Assembly: GCF_002967765.1 (NCBI RefSeq)
Contig: NZ_PUHY01000006.1
Location: forward strand, 186,001-250,000
Length of the DNA: 64,000 nucleotides
Reading direction: 5' to 3'
From: Blastopirellula marina
GTDB taxonomy: Bacteria; Planctomycetota; Planctomycetia; Pirellulales; Pirellulaceae
Shown here: positions 28,401 to 36,788 of the stretch, one piece after another
Position numbering within the stretch: the first letter of the stretch is position 1
Layout of the letters: every line of letters begins with the position of its first letter
The notes under the pieces: model-generated
What the model saw: only the letters and a program-made list of their open reading frames with translations
Told to the model about the DNA's origin: nothing
The model's database searches: none
Position numbers and translations under genes: made by a program

Positions 28401-28716
28401 CTTGAATCGCGACGATCCCTAGAAACATGCTCAGGTGAAGCATCAGGCTGAGCACAATCGAAAGCTGAATTCCGCGGCGAACGCTGCCGAGGTCGAGCAG
28501 CGGAATCAGCAGCATGCCAATGATCCAAGCGATCGCCGCGAATGCGACGTAGATTTTGGCGTCGAAGTACCAGACTTCGTGATCCCAATCGAATAGCAGA
28601 TAGCTGGCCGCTCCGAAGTAGAGCATGAACATAGTGAACGCGACGTACACTGGCCATGCTTTCTCCGGTGGGGAAAAAGATCGCGAGTCGTCGTCAGTTC
28701 TCCAGTCCTGGGCCAT
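25429..28716 (-). CDS. Large membrane protein with Gln/Glu-rich spacer and terpenoid-cyclase-like C-terminal domain
   Basis: 1095 residues in three parts. Three transmembrane helices lie at about 23-43, 55-75 and 83-105. A very long, probably extended spacer follows: Glu/Gln-rich and coiled-coil-prone at about 120-350, then Gly/Asn/Pro-rich to about 735. The C-terminal 350 residues form an alpha/alpha-barrel of the squalene-cyclase/prenyltransferase type, with QW-like repeats such as HQSADGRWSLRG near 750 and GGWRYKPRDGTD. Where hopene cyclases have DxDDTA, this protein has LNSDTAAT (about 782-789), so the proton-donating Asp is missing and cyclisation of squalene is unlikely. It ends a row TPR-ExbB-ExbD on the same strand, 35 bases after exbD, suggesting that it is the energised effector or partner of that motor. 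Confidence 0.8.
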   Translation of the reverse strand: MAQDWRTDDDSRSFSPPEKAWPVYVAFTMFMLYFGAASYLLFDWDHEVWYFDAKIYVAFAAIAWIIGMLLIPLLDLGSVRRGIQLSIVLSLMLHLSMFLGIVAIQVGEVADSSLNLNEEKTPKRRQVVVPDYSPAQISEDRDAAREYEQPVETREAEAEVDPLQQEKIEHEQPEMNPNQVAQEELPREVQPEEIERKQQDLQQPKQETLDQLPSELAKQMREIERQAQQAEQIKVQRQEEQLPELSAAQAEAQRAAQALEMQRQAANVQEAMERATELQRREAAQELPELSAAAANEIERQRMQSMIPAQTQAEAAAVQERAAQQVQIQAQAAELARQQSQQPANQPRSNVEAPVRSAMAASMALNRNQISPDQQITPSAAPREVGRNAAASNLPTINTNVADNLPRPIAGEASSAQLRPAAGTVARQEVGGDGVAANAVNPGQLWARPSTANRSAQMLEQHGATRGMTARDEGIATSDLRNPSIGRSPATGSPAMLGPSVKIEYVGPANGNQMTGNADDLASGQFSGPATSIGRTASNGTEQFGNGQTGMTEFGTPRANLGAGFSAPTPGTARQGSIGPSIQDVASGTQGLPNGRTPGRSPVVGITAEPVGSAGTGGALQPGGNDVAGTFSGMGSVPEVRRRTFGEGPVTAGRPGTMDIAGSTFSNAPQPGFIGRRRTDDGPQIGTQIANLPVRSPGRQGPLLSTKAAVPTQAFSRRAMRKGAGAGDGAIRPSRETEEAIERGLAFLARHQSADGRWSLRGFAAVHPENFPLYQEELDSEYALNSDTAATGLALLAFFGAGYDHLSDKYQQEVRDGVQFLLKNQKTNGDLYIEMDSKSNASCRLYSHAIAALALSEAYGMTQDENLREPAQRSLDFIELAQDPNLGGWRYKPRDGTDTSVTGWMTLALKSGQLAGLRVDPKTFDGIRRWLRAAESRLGGRAVYVYNPYAADNDAQRRGRLPSQTMTAVGALIQLYLGNRRDSRTLQDSAEYLKANLPQLGTPQRPLRDTYYWYYATQVMFHMRGEYWEAWDSQLHVMLEQTQELEGPTAGSWDPNGQVPDRWGPFAGRIYVTTMNLLSLEVYHRHLPIYDDVGR

Positions 28717-28751
28717 AGGTTTCTGCTAAGCTCCGCGATGAGGAGCAGTTG

Positions 28752-29174
28752 CTATTGGGTTGGCTCAATCGAAGCGGTGCTGATCGAGTAATTGCTGAGC
28801 TTCGCCTTATTGCAGGCATTCATTACTTGGACGCTGAATTCAAGCTTACTATCTTTGTCCGCACGAATAATGATCGTGCTCTCTGGATTGTCGGCCGCCG
28901 TCTGCACAAGCAGCTCGTCAATTTCGTCAATCGTGTACTGTTCTCCGCGAACGAAGAAATTGCCTTGCTCGTCGATGTTGATAAACAACTCGCGTGGCTG
29001 CGAGATTAACGGTTTTGCCTCACTGGCAGTCGGCAATACGACATCCAGCTTGTAATCTTCTTCATCGAAGCGAGTCATCACCACAAAGAAAATCAACAGC
29101 AGAAACACGATATCAATCAACGGCGTGATATCGAGCATCGACTGGGCGCGACTTTTCTTGAATTTGACTGCCAA
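28752..29174 (-). CDS. exbD: ExbD/TolR-family protein
   Basis: 140 residues with the family layout: a short cytoplasmic N terminus, one transmembrane helix with the conserved Asp (MLDITPLIDIVFLLLIFF), and a periplasmic domain ending in EFSVQVMNACNKAKLS. With ExbB it forms an inner-membrane channel that converts the proton-motive force into mechanical work on an envelope partner. The frame starts at TTG with no clear Shine-Dalgarno sequence. It lies 57 bases after exbB and 35 bases before the large cyclase-fold protein gene. No TonB or TolA gene is in the row. Confidence 0.92.
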   Translation of the reverse strand: MAVKFKKSRAQSMLDITPLIDIVFLLLIFFVVMTRFDEEDYKLDVVLPTASEAKPLISQPRELFINIDEQGNFFVRGEQYTIDEIDELLVQTAADNPESTIIIRADKDSKLEFSVQVMNACNKAKLSNYSISTASIEPTQ

Positions 29175-29231
29175 AGGTATGTCTACTTGCTAGAAGGCCG
29201 ATACATCATTGCGATTGCGAAATCAGTGGGA

Positions 29232-30212
29232 CTATTGATAGGGAGACCTGGGCAACGGTTGTGTCTGCGATCCATCAAGGGTATCGCCACCTGTGGGTTC
29301 ATTGGGTGGCACCATCGTGGTAAACGAGGCAGTCGAGGTGCTTTCGTAGGTCCGATGCCTGGCACGCAACTTCCCTTCGTAGTGCTCGAAACCTGGAATC
29401 AAGTCGAACAAAATCTCATCCATTTCATGGAATAGCGAAATGATCCGACTCTCAAAGTACTGAGCAACAATCATCGCGGGAATAGCAATCACTAGTCCAC
29501 CTAACGTTGTCACTAAAGCGACGAAAATCCCACCAGCTAACTGATCGGCGCGATCCGCCCCGATTTCCAGTTGGGTAGTTTTATAAAACGTCCAAATAAT
29601 GCCCCACACGGTTCCCATCAGTCCCAACAAAGGGGCAACGCTTCCCATCAAGGAAATCCAGCGCACGTTACCATAGAGTCGATCGGCTTCTCGCTCGGTA
29701 GCTTCTGCGACAGCATGTTCCACTTCCGATTGAGGGCGGCCGATGCGAAGAAGCATCGCTTTCACGACGTTTCCAAGTGCCGAGGGATATTGCTTACACA
29801 GCTTGTAGGCCTCACGCGGGTCTAGTCCTTTTTCGCTGAGGCGAAGTTGCGAAAGCTCGCGTTGAAGTCGATACGGAGTGATTCGTGATTTACGGAGTGC
29901 AAACAGACGCTCGAAGGTGAGCGCTACCACAACGACCGAGATGACTCCAAGTGGAATCATCATTCGTCCACCACGGAGCACGAGGCTTACCAAGGTAAGG
30001 GACTCGGTATCGTTGAGCCTCTGTTCGATCAAAGCGGGCGACTCTTCTTCCACTGGTTGGCCGGGTGCAGGCTCTTCCTCCTGGGCCCACACCGGCCCTG
30101 CAAACGCCAAGAGAAGAAGCACGACAGCGAATCCAGTTTGCCTTCGCTGGCCGCGATGTTCACCTGATTGGTCAAAATCATTCATTCCGGAGAGTCGCTT
30201 TCTAAGCATCAT
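29232..30212 (-). CDS. exbB: MotA/TolQ/ExbB proton channel family protein
   Basis: 326 residues. A signal-like segment (about 27-43, ending PVWAQ) and an acidic stretch precede the three-helix ExbB core. Core features include ALTFERLFALRKSRITP, SLMGSVAPLLGLMGTVWGIIWTF and IFVALVTTLGGLVIAIPAMIVAQYF. The extended N terminus with a cleavable signal is seen in ExbB forms that carry a periplasmic domain. It would build the pentameric proton channel around ExbD. A Met ten codons in (30185) could be the real start; neither has a strong Shine-Dalgarno sequence. Only three bases separate it from the end of the TPR gene upstream, so co-translation is likely. Confidence 0.9.
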   Translation of the reverse strand: MMLRKRLSGMNDFDQSGEHRGQRRQTGFAVVLLLLAFAGPVWAQEEEPAPGQPVEEESPALIEQRLNDTESLTLVSLVLRGGRMMIPLGVISVVVVALTFERLFALRKSRITPYRLQRELSQLRLSEKGLDPREAYKLCKQYPSALGNVVKAMLLRIGRPQSEVEHAVAEATEREADRLYGNVRWISLMGSVAPLLGLMGTVWGIIWTFYKTTQLEIGADRADQLAGGIFVALVTTLGGLVIAIPAMIVAQYFESRIISLFHEMDEILFDLIPGFEHYEGKLRARHRTYESTSTASFTTMVPPNEPTGGDTLDGSQTQPLPRSPYQ

Positions 30213-30215
30213 GCA

Positions 30216-33200
30216 TTAGAGTTGGGCCAAGGCTTCCAGCCGTGTTTGGGCCAGTTTCGCTTCCGGCGATTCCGGATAACGCTCGCTCACCAAACCATAA
30301 AACTTCTTCGCGTCGGCAATCAGTTCAGCTCGCTTTGCGGCATCGGCACCCCGAATCTGAACTTCGCTACAACGGCCGATTTCATAAGCACACTTGGCTT
30401 GCCAAGGTTTCACACTTTCTAGTGATTCCTCGCCACCGAAACCGTACACGACACGCTTAAACTGGGAGGTAGCTTCGTCATACTTCTTTTGCTCGAAGTA
30501 GATTTCTCCCAGCATGAAACGAGCTCGGGCCCCTGCTAAACCACGCGACGCTTCCGCAGCTTGATCGAAGTAACGAATCGCCTCTGCTGTATTCCGCTCG
30601 TTGTAGGCAGCCCAACCAAGCTCGTAGTAGGTCTCGCCAATCAAAGGTGAATTGGGGACCTGATCGACCAATTGCCCATACCACTTTTTCGCCGCACTCC
30701 ACATCTTCTGTTGGCTCGCCGCTTGCCCGGCATGCAGCCACAGTAGGGATCGCATTTCGTCGCTGGAGAGACTTTTGGGATTGACCCGGCCGTACGAGTC
30801 GAGGGCCGTATCGAACTGTTTGTCCTTGAAAAAGCATTCCCCTTGCATGAAGACCGCATCCGAGGTCAGCACACCATTGGGATACTTGTCGATCTGCTGG
30901 CCAAAACCTTGAAGTGCCTCACGCGTCTTGTCTTGTTGGTATTGCGACCAAGCTCGTTTGTAAACTGCCTTCTCGCCGATCTCGGCGGTCTTGGCTTTGC
31001 TGGCCGACATGGCATACCACTTTTCTGCTTCCGCAAAGTCTTCCTTGCTGTAGTGCGACTCCCCAACGTGGTACATGGCCTCTGCTGCCAAAGGACTCTC
31101 AGGGTGCGATTTGGCCAGCATCTGAAAAGTGGCTGCAGCCGCATCCGGCTTATCTTGCGATCGTTGCGCCCAGGCCAATTCATACAGCACCTTATCATCA
31201 TTGGCGAAGCCGGGATTCTGCTGATGAATCGTCGTGAAGACCTTCTCGGCCTCGGCAGGGTTCTTGCTATCGACCAGGCTGACCCCTTTGAGATACTCGG
31301 CTTCCAGCTTCTGATTCGGGTTACTGCTCTTGGCGATTACCGAATTCAAGTCGTCGATTGCTTCAGGATACTTGCCAGCAGCACGACGTGCCATTGCCCG
31401 CCCCGTGTAGGCGTCGGTCACGAGTTCGTGTTGTCCATACTGACCAATTAATTGCGAGAAGGCCCGTTCTGCCTTGGCCGTGTCAGGCTCTCTCAAGTAG
31501 GCCCATGCCTGGCCATAAAGTGCGTGCGGTGCAAGCGTTGATTGGGGTGATTTGGCCAGGACCTGCTGGTAAGCGGAAACAGCTTCCGTGAAACGATCAG
31601 CAGCGAAGAGAAACTCACCTAAGCGGAAATACACCTGGTCGAGAATCTGACTACGTGGAAACGCAGTAACGATCCCTTGTGCCTCTTGGATGGCCTGAGC
31701 ATTCTGCCCCCGCTGGTTCAACGTCCTTGCCAGCATCAGCTGTGCTTCGTCCGCTTGCGGCCACGACTTTGAAGCTCGAATCGAAGCTTCCAACGCTTGT
31801 TGGGCTTTTTCGTATTCGTTTAACTGAAACGCACTTGCCCCGAGCAGGTAGTTTGCTTGTGCGACCAGGTCCGCGTCTTTTAAACTGGCAAGCATTCCGC
31901 CGACCGTCTTTTCCACATCGGCATACTTGCTTTGCAAATATTGCGACAAGGCCAAACGTAATTGCCAGCGGGCTGCCTCGGGCCGATTTCTGCCTTCTCG
32001 AAGCAATGTGTTCAGCGATTGCTCCGCTTCAGCGAACTTGTCGGTCTGTAGTTTCGCTTCCGCGCCCACATACATCGCGTCCAACTTCGATTCGTCTTGC
32101 GGATACTTCTGAGCGAACTCGTCTGCCAATGAAGATGCTAATGGGAAATCACGCGTTTCGAGCGCGGCAAAAGCGGCGTTGTAAAGAGCTTGTGCTCCCT
32201 CCGGCAAGTCGGCATGATCCTTCGCAATTCGTCGATATAGCCCGATTGCTTCTGTCCGACGATTTGGCTGTTCGTAGACGGCGTCGGCTAGATCCATTTT
32301 TAGAGAGACAAGAAACTCGCTTCCTTGAGCTTTCGGCAGGACCGATTTGACTAGATTTTCCGCTTCGCCTGGTTTGCCTTGTTGCAGGTATACCCGAGCC
32401 AGCCAGTGCCCTGCCTCAACTTCGTATTCTCCTCCGCGGCGACCGGCGGCAGCCAGCCACTTTGCGGCGTCGTCAAGATGACCAGCTCGATAGTAGCAGC
32501 GACCAGCCAACATCGTGGCTTCCGGTGCGTAGCTTGACTTAGGAAACTGCGTGGGAATGCGAGCGTACTCATTGCCCGCTTTCAGCAGTTCGTCTTTTTG
32601 CAAAGCACAGAAAGCCAAGCGATACCTGGCATGGTCGGCCAGCTCGAAACCTGGCTTGTTGGCAACTTGAGCAAACAGCTTCTCAGCAGCCTCAACCTGA
32701 TTCTGTTGCAGCAAAGCCTCCGCTTTCCGCATCGAGACTTCCGTAGCTAACGCATTGCTGGAGTGTTTCTCCAGAAACTGGTCGAAGGTCTTTTGTGCGT
32801 CGGCGTACTTCTTCAGCTCTTCCTGGGTGACTCCTTTGGCATAGATTGCATCAGGTGCGAGCGGACTTTGCGGATAGTTCTGGGCAAGATAGTCGTACAC
32901 CCGCAGCGATTCTTCCTGTTGACCGTTCATGTACAACGATTCGGCGAGAAAGTAGTAGGCCTGATCGGCGAACTTCGATTTCGGAAACTCTTTCAGCAGT
33001 GCAGAAAAGCGATTGGCGGCTTCTCCATATTTGGCCGCATTTCCACTTTGAGCCCACGCATAGTTAGCGGAGGCCAAGTTAAGCATGGCCTCTTCCCGGA
33101 AGTCAGCTTCCGGATACTTTTTGAGAACGGTCTCGAAATTCGTCGTCGCGTCGGCAAATTTCTTGAGTTGTAATTGGCAGACGGCCAAATAGTTCTGTGC

Positions 33201-33473
33201 TTTGGCGGCTAACGGATCGGATGGAAACTTCTCAATGAATTTCTTCCACTCATCCGCAGCTAAATCGAACTCGCCCGCATTCTGGTAATTGACGACATCT
33301 GAAAAAAAGAGAGCCGCCTCTCGAGACGACTCTTGGGCGGCTGCGGTTTGCCCGAAGAGTATCAATACGAGGACCGCCAGCAAACTAATCGAACTCGCTG
33401 CTCGTGAAGTTTCCCCTCTCGTTTGCTTGCCTCTTACAAGGAAACCGAGAGGATTGGAATTGAGAGACTGCAT
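30216..33473 (-). CDS. Large secreted TPR protein
   Basis: About 1085 residues. A signal peptide (core ISLLAVLVLILFGQTAAAQ) is followed by more than twenty tetratricopeptide repeats running almost to the C terminus, many with the YbgF/CpoB-like pattern FPxSxxAxxAxYxLGE. Such repeats make long superhelical scaffolds in the periplasm. The frame starts at 33494, but GAGGAA ten bases before the ATG at 33473 favours that start. The gene is first in a row with exbB (three-base gap), exbD and the cyclase-fold protein. A CpoB-like coordination role for the Exb/Tol-type motor is a natural inference. No catalytic domain is seen. Confidence 0.85.
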   Translation of the reverse strand: MQSLNSNPLGFLVRGKQTRGETSRAASSISLLAVLVLILFGQTAAAQESSREAALFFSDVVNYQNAGEFDLAADEWKKFIEKFPSDPLAAKAQNYLAVCQLQLKKFADATTNFETVLKKYPEADFREEAMLNLASANYAWAQSGNAAKYGEAANRFSALLKEFPKSKFADQAYYFLAESLYMNGQQEESLRVYDYLAQNYPQSPLAPDAIYAKGVTQEELKKYADAQKTFDQFLEKHSSNALATEVSMRKAEALLQQNQVEAAEKLFAQVANKPGFELADHARYRLAFCALQKDELLKAGNEYARIPTQFPKSSYAPEATMLAGRCYYRAGHLDDAAKWLAAAGRRGGEYEVEAGHWLARVYLQQGKPGEAENLVKSVLPKAQGSEFLVSLKMDLADAVYEQPNRRTEAIGLYRRIAKDHADLPEGAQALYNAAFAALETRDFPLASSLADEFAQKYPQDESKLDAMYVGAEAKLQTDKFAEAEQSLNTLLREGRNRPEAARWQLRLALSQYLQSKYADVEKTVGGMLASLKDADLVAQANYLLGASAFQLNEYEKAQQALEASIRASKSWPQADEAQLMLARTLNQRGQNAQAIQEAQGIVTAFPRSQILDQVYFRLGEFLFAADRFTEAVSAYQQVLAKSPQSTLAPHALYGQAWAYLREPDTAKAERAFSQLIGQYGQHELVTDAYTGRAMARRAAGKYPEAIDDLNSVIAKSSNPNQKLEAEYLKGVSLVDSKNPAEAEKVFTTIHQQNPGFANDDKVLYELAWAQRSQDKPDAAAATFQMLAKSHPESPLAAEAMYHVGESHYSKEDFAEAEKWYAMSASKAKTAEIGEKAVYKRAWSQYQQDKTREALQGFGQQIDKYPNGVLTSDAVFMQGECFFKDKQFDTALDSYGRVNPKSLSSDEMRSLLWLHAGQAASQQKMWSAAKKWYGQLVDQVPNSPLIGETYYELGWAAYNERNTAEAIRYFDQAAEASRGLAGARARFMLGEIYFEQKKYDEATSQFKRVVYGFGGEESLESVKPWQAKCAYEIGRCSEVQIRGADAAKRAELIADAKKFYGLVSERYPESPEAKLAQTRLEALAQL

Positions 33474-33825
33474 CAAGCAAAGTTCCTCGTTCATTGGGTC
33501 CGCGAAATCTACTCAAGTGGAATGTGGTCAGCGGCATGCGTCTATCCTATTGTGCCGGAAATACCACGAAGTTTCATTATTCCGCCTTGAGAATCCTTTT
33601 CTAGAGCTATTTTTTCGTGGGGGAAAGGACTTTGCCGCAAATTTGTCCGCATTGTCGATCATGATAGAGACGATGACGAACATGCGGAGTCAACATCTAG
33701 TAGGATGGCAAACTGTCGCGCGAAAGCCGACAAGTTGGCTACGAAACGTCATCCGCCTACTCACTACGAAGTCACTTCGACGAAGGATCGACCTTCGCGG
33801 GTCCTGAGCAAAGCAAAAACTTGCC
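33474..33825. other. Intergenic gap between divergent genes
   Basis: About 350 bases separate the TPR-Exb operon and the epimerase gene, which diverge. It must contain both promoters, but no convincing -35/-10 pair is seen. A small hairpin CGAAGG-ATCGA-CCTTCG lies at 33781-33797, close to the epimerase ATG. Confidence 0.4.
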
Positions 33826-34800
33826 ATGGCAACATCTCTGATTACCGGCGGGGCCGGATTTATCGGTTCGCATCTCTCAGAAGCTCTGCTGAAAACAGGC
33901 AACAAAGTCATTGTGGTCGACGATGAATCGACTGGAACCAAGAAAAATATCGAACCGCTCCTGGCAAATCCCAACTTCCGCTTCGTCCAGGGAACGGTTA
34001 GCGATCGCGACCTCGTGCGTGACTTGGTAAACGAGGCGGACGAGGTATACCACCTGGCCGCAGCGGTTGGTGTTGCACTCATTAATCAAGAGCCGATCCA
34101 AACCATCGAGCGAAACATCTATCCCACGGAACTCTTGCTGGCCGAAGTCCAGCGCCGCAACGCCGAAGGAAACAACGTTCGCCTATTCCTGGCCAGTACC
34201 TCTGAGGTGTATGGCAAGAACCCAAAAGAAACATGGACCGAAGAGGATGATCTCGTTTTCGGCTCGACTACCCGCCCAAGGTGGGCGTATGGAGCCTCCA
34301 AGGCGATCGACGAATTCCTAGCCCTCGCCTATTGGCATCAGAAGCAAACCCCCATCGTGATCGGGCGTTTCTTCAATGTAGTTGGCCCCCGACAAACGGG
34401 TGTCTACGGAATGGTTCTTCCCCGCTTTGTCGATGCTGCCCTGGCCGGCAAGTCCCCCACGGTTCACCACGATGGCAGTCAGATTCGCTGCTTTGCCCAC
34501 GTGGCCGATGTCGTTGAGGCCGTGATCAAGTTGATGCGAACGGACGCTGCTTTAGGACAGGTCTTTAACATCGGTAGCAATCGCCCTGTAACCATCCTAG
34601 AACTCGCCCAGATGGTGATCAGCAAGGCCAACCCAGGCCTAGAGGTTCAGTTTCAAACCTACGAAGAAGCTTACAGCGCTAACTTTGAAGATATCCTCCG
34701 CCGAGTCCCTGACTTAACGAAGCTGACGAAATGTATCGATTACAGCCCGAAGTTCACACTGGAAGACATCGTGGACGATGTGATTGCGGATAAGAAGTAA
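33826..34800 (+). CDS. NAD-dependent nucleotide-sugar epimerase/dehydratase (extended SDR)
   Basis: 324 residues. The Rossmann motif GGAGFIG is at residues 8-14, the catalytic Tyr-x3-Lys is in RWAYGASKAIDEF (near 155), and ASTSEVYG supplies the Ser/Thr. The segment RPRWAYGASK and the later NVVGPRQTGVYGMVLPRF are close to UDP-glucuronate decarboxylase and UDP-glucose 4-epimerase types. It would act in the cytosol on a UDP-sugar for polysaccharide or surface-glycan synthesis. Exact substrate is uncertain. It is a stand-alone gene; no glycosyltransferase adjoins it. Confidence 0.88.
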   Translation: MATSLITGGAGFIGSHLSEALLKTGNKVIVVDDESTGTKKNIEPLLANPNFRFVQGTVSDRDLVRDLVNEADEVYHLAAAVGVALINQEPIQTIERNIYPTELLLAEVQRRNAEGNNVRLFLASTSEVYGKNPKETWTEEDDLVFGSTTRPRWAYGASKAIDEFLALAYWHQKQTPIVIGRFFNVVGPRQTGVYGMVLPRFVDAALAGKSPTVHHDGSQIRCFAHVADVVEAVIKLMRTDAALGQVFNIGSNRPVTILELAQMVISKANPGLEVQFQTYEEAYSANFEDILRRVPDLTKLTKCIDYSPKFTLEDIVDDVIADKK

Positions 34801-35111
34801 GGGTTACATCTTGATTCAGCGGGCCAGGACAAGGCGCCGCCCCGCCCAGAGCCACCCGCACGAGGGGACCACCCAAGCAAATTGCTTGACGGAAAGCGAG
34901 ATTGCCGGTGGAATAATGACTTGGGGCACAATATACTTAAGCGTCTGGAAATACTTAGCTTCCAGCCATTCTTACGCCAGCTAGTCGACACGCAACTTAT
35001 CTAAAATAGATCGCGAGGCTGCCCCATTCGGCCTGCGAGAATAGGGACCTTGGTTCATCGTGCGGGCAGATTGCACGTTAGCCGAAGGAACACCAACAGG
35101 ACGCACATCGT
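34801..35111. other. Intergenic gap
   Basis: Roughly 310 bases between the epimerase and the prepilin-like gene, both read rightwards. A GC-rich tract after the epimerase stop is followed by AT-rich sequence around 34910-35010 that could hold a promoter. No clear terminator, repeat or RNA gene was seen. Confidence 0.4.
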
Positions 35112-36710
35112 ATGTGGAACATTCGCACACCGCACTTCGCTCGTCGAGCGCGCGGGCTTACGCTCGTCGAAATGTTGATGGCGACCGCGCTGAGCTTGAT
35201 CATGTTTGCTGCCGTCGCTCAGATCTTTGGCATGATGGGAAACGCGATGCGTGATGCCCGAGCCAAGATCGAATTGTCTGGCAACATTCGTAGCGTCGCC
35301 AATCAACTGCAAACCGACCTGAATAATCTGACGGTCGATGTCCTTCCGTGGGTTCAACCAGGCAGTAACCAAGGCTATTTCGAGATCATTGAAGGCCCCG
35401 ACCGCGATGTCGACTTCGCCGCTTTTGACATCGTCGGTGATGACCCGACGATCCTTACCGATCCGCACAACGGATCGATGGGTGGTGATGCGGACGACAT
35501 TCTCTGCTTCACAGCCTACAGCAAGGATCAACCGTTTATTGGTTTGATCTATGGCGACTTGGTGGCAAATACGAACCCAGCGTATCCCTATAAGTACTAC
35601 GTCGATCGTTCAAGTGGTAATTTTACGGTTATCACCTCGCAGTATGCCGAGGTCGTTTATTTCACCAAACTGACACCAGCAGACGATCGTAACTTGGAGC
35701 AATGGAACACTGCAGCACTGCGCGATGCGAACGAAACCGTCACGGTCTATCGACGGGCCTTCCTGATTCGGCCCGATATCTACCTGGGAGACGTTGCAGG
35801 AACTAGTGGCCCAGCGATGACGCCCCCAGCAACGTACACCATGAGTGAGGCGGAAGCTCGAAACTACTACGACCTCTCCATGTCGAGCACGGCGAGTACT
35901 TCTGGTGCGACCAGTTCGCAGTGGCAAACCAATTCGCTCGAGGATTTGCAAAGCCGCGAACGCCGAATCGGTCATGCGATTGTGGGCGGTTCCCCGGCAT
36001 TTCCTTATCCAATGACGCCTGCGGGCTTATTGTCGTTCGAGCAATTGAACACGACGATTGGCCCCACGAATCTCCGTGATCGAACCGGTGAGGACGTCAT
36101 CCTGACCAAGACATTGGCATTCGATGTGAAGGTTTTTGATCCAGGTGCTGTCGTTCGCCAAGAGCCAGGTGGCACGATTGCTGGGCAACCCGGTGACTTT
36201 TACTATCCGGCTACATCCGATACGAACGTCTATGAGTCATACACGGCAGGTACCTCGATGACTGGGGCTTTCGTCGATTTGAACTGGCTGGCAGGCGGAC
36301 GCTATTCCTCACCGCCAGGAGCTCCACTGTTTTCAGGTACGCCAAATGCCAAGTCCGGACTGGCAGGACAGCAGGTGGGTTCGTTTACTCAAATGCCTTC
36401 GATGCTTCGAATTCCTGGCAACAACGGAAGTGGTTCGCAAGACACTACCCTCACCTATGCCTATTACGATACATGGCCCCTCCTGTATGAGTCCGATGGT
36501 GTTGACCAATTCGGTGATGGAAACATCGATCAGGGGACAAACGGATTCGATGACAACAGCAACGGTATCGTCGATGATTTAGCCGAATACGAGACTTCGC
36601 CGCCTTACCCGAATCCACTGCGTGGTATCTCGGTCACCGTGCGTGCGATCGAAGAAGGAACCCGTCAGGTTCGGCAAGACACGATCATGGCCGACTTCCT
36701 GCCAGATTAG
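35112..36710 (+). CDS. Prepilin-type N-terminal methylation protein, orphan pseudopilin-like
   Basis: 532 residues. The type III signal is RARG followed by LTLVEMLMATALSLIMFAAV: cleavage after Gly, a Glu at position 5 of the mature protein and a hydrophobic helix, as in GspJ/PulJ and other pseudopilins. The rest is much larger than a normal pseudopilin (about 200 residues) and includes a Gly/Ser/Thr-rich region. An Asp/Asn-rich stretch (FGDGNIDQGTNGFDDNSNG) at about residues 470-490 resembles calcium-binding loops. It would insert into the inner membrane and be processed by a prepilin peptidase. No secretion ATPase or other pilin gene lies nearby. A terminator follows 40 bases after the stop. 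Confidence 0.82.
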   Translation: MWNIRTPHFARRARGLTLVEMLMATALSLIMFAAVAQIFGMMGNAMRDARAKIELSGNIRSVANQLQTDLNNLTVDVLPWVQPGSNQGYFEIIEGPDRDVDFAAFDIVGDDPTILTDPHNGSMGGDADDILCFTAYSKDQPFIGLIYGDLVANTNPAYPYKYYVDRSSGNFTVITSQYAEVVYFTKLTPADDRNLEQWNTAALRDANETVTVYRRAFLIRPDIYLGDVAGTSGPAMTPPATYTMSEAEARNYYDLSMSSTASTSGATSSQWQTNSLEDLQSRERRIGHAIVGGSPAFPYPMTPAGLLSFEQLNTTIGPTNLRDRTGEDVILTKTLAFDVKVFDPGAVVRQEPGGTIAGQPGDFYYPATSDTNVYESYTAGTSMTGAFVDLNWLAGGRYSSPPGAPLFSGTPNAKSGLAGQQVGSFTQMPSMLRIPGNNGSGSQDTTLTYAYYDTWPLLYESDGVDQFGDGNIDQGTNGFDDNSNGIVDDLAEYETSPPYPNPLRGISVTVRAIEEGTRQVRQDTIMADFLPD

Positions 36711-36749
36711 TGCCTGACGACGGGCGAAGACTATCTCCAACATTGAGAC

Positions 36750-36784
36750 GGCGGACACGTTATCAAAGCGTGCCCGCCTTTTTT
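36750..36784 (+). terminator. Rho-independent terminator
   Basis: GGCGGACACG pairs with CGTGCCCGCC with one A-C mismatch across a nine-base loop, followed by six T. It ends the prepilin-like gene. The ATG of the next gene begins five bases after the T run. Confidence 0.8.
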
Positions 36785-36788
36785 ACTT

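Noticed and set aside
25429-28716. Calling the large protein a squalene-hopene cyclase
   Set aside because: The fold is similar, but the catalytic Asp of DxDD is replaced, and the protein has a membrane anchor and a spacer of some 600 residues not found in cyclases.
30843-31451. 202-codon open frame opposite the TPR gene
   Set aside because: Antisense to the repeated TPR coding region; leucine- and arginine-rich shadow of a helical protein.
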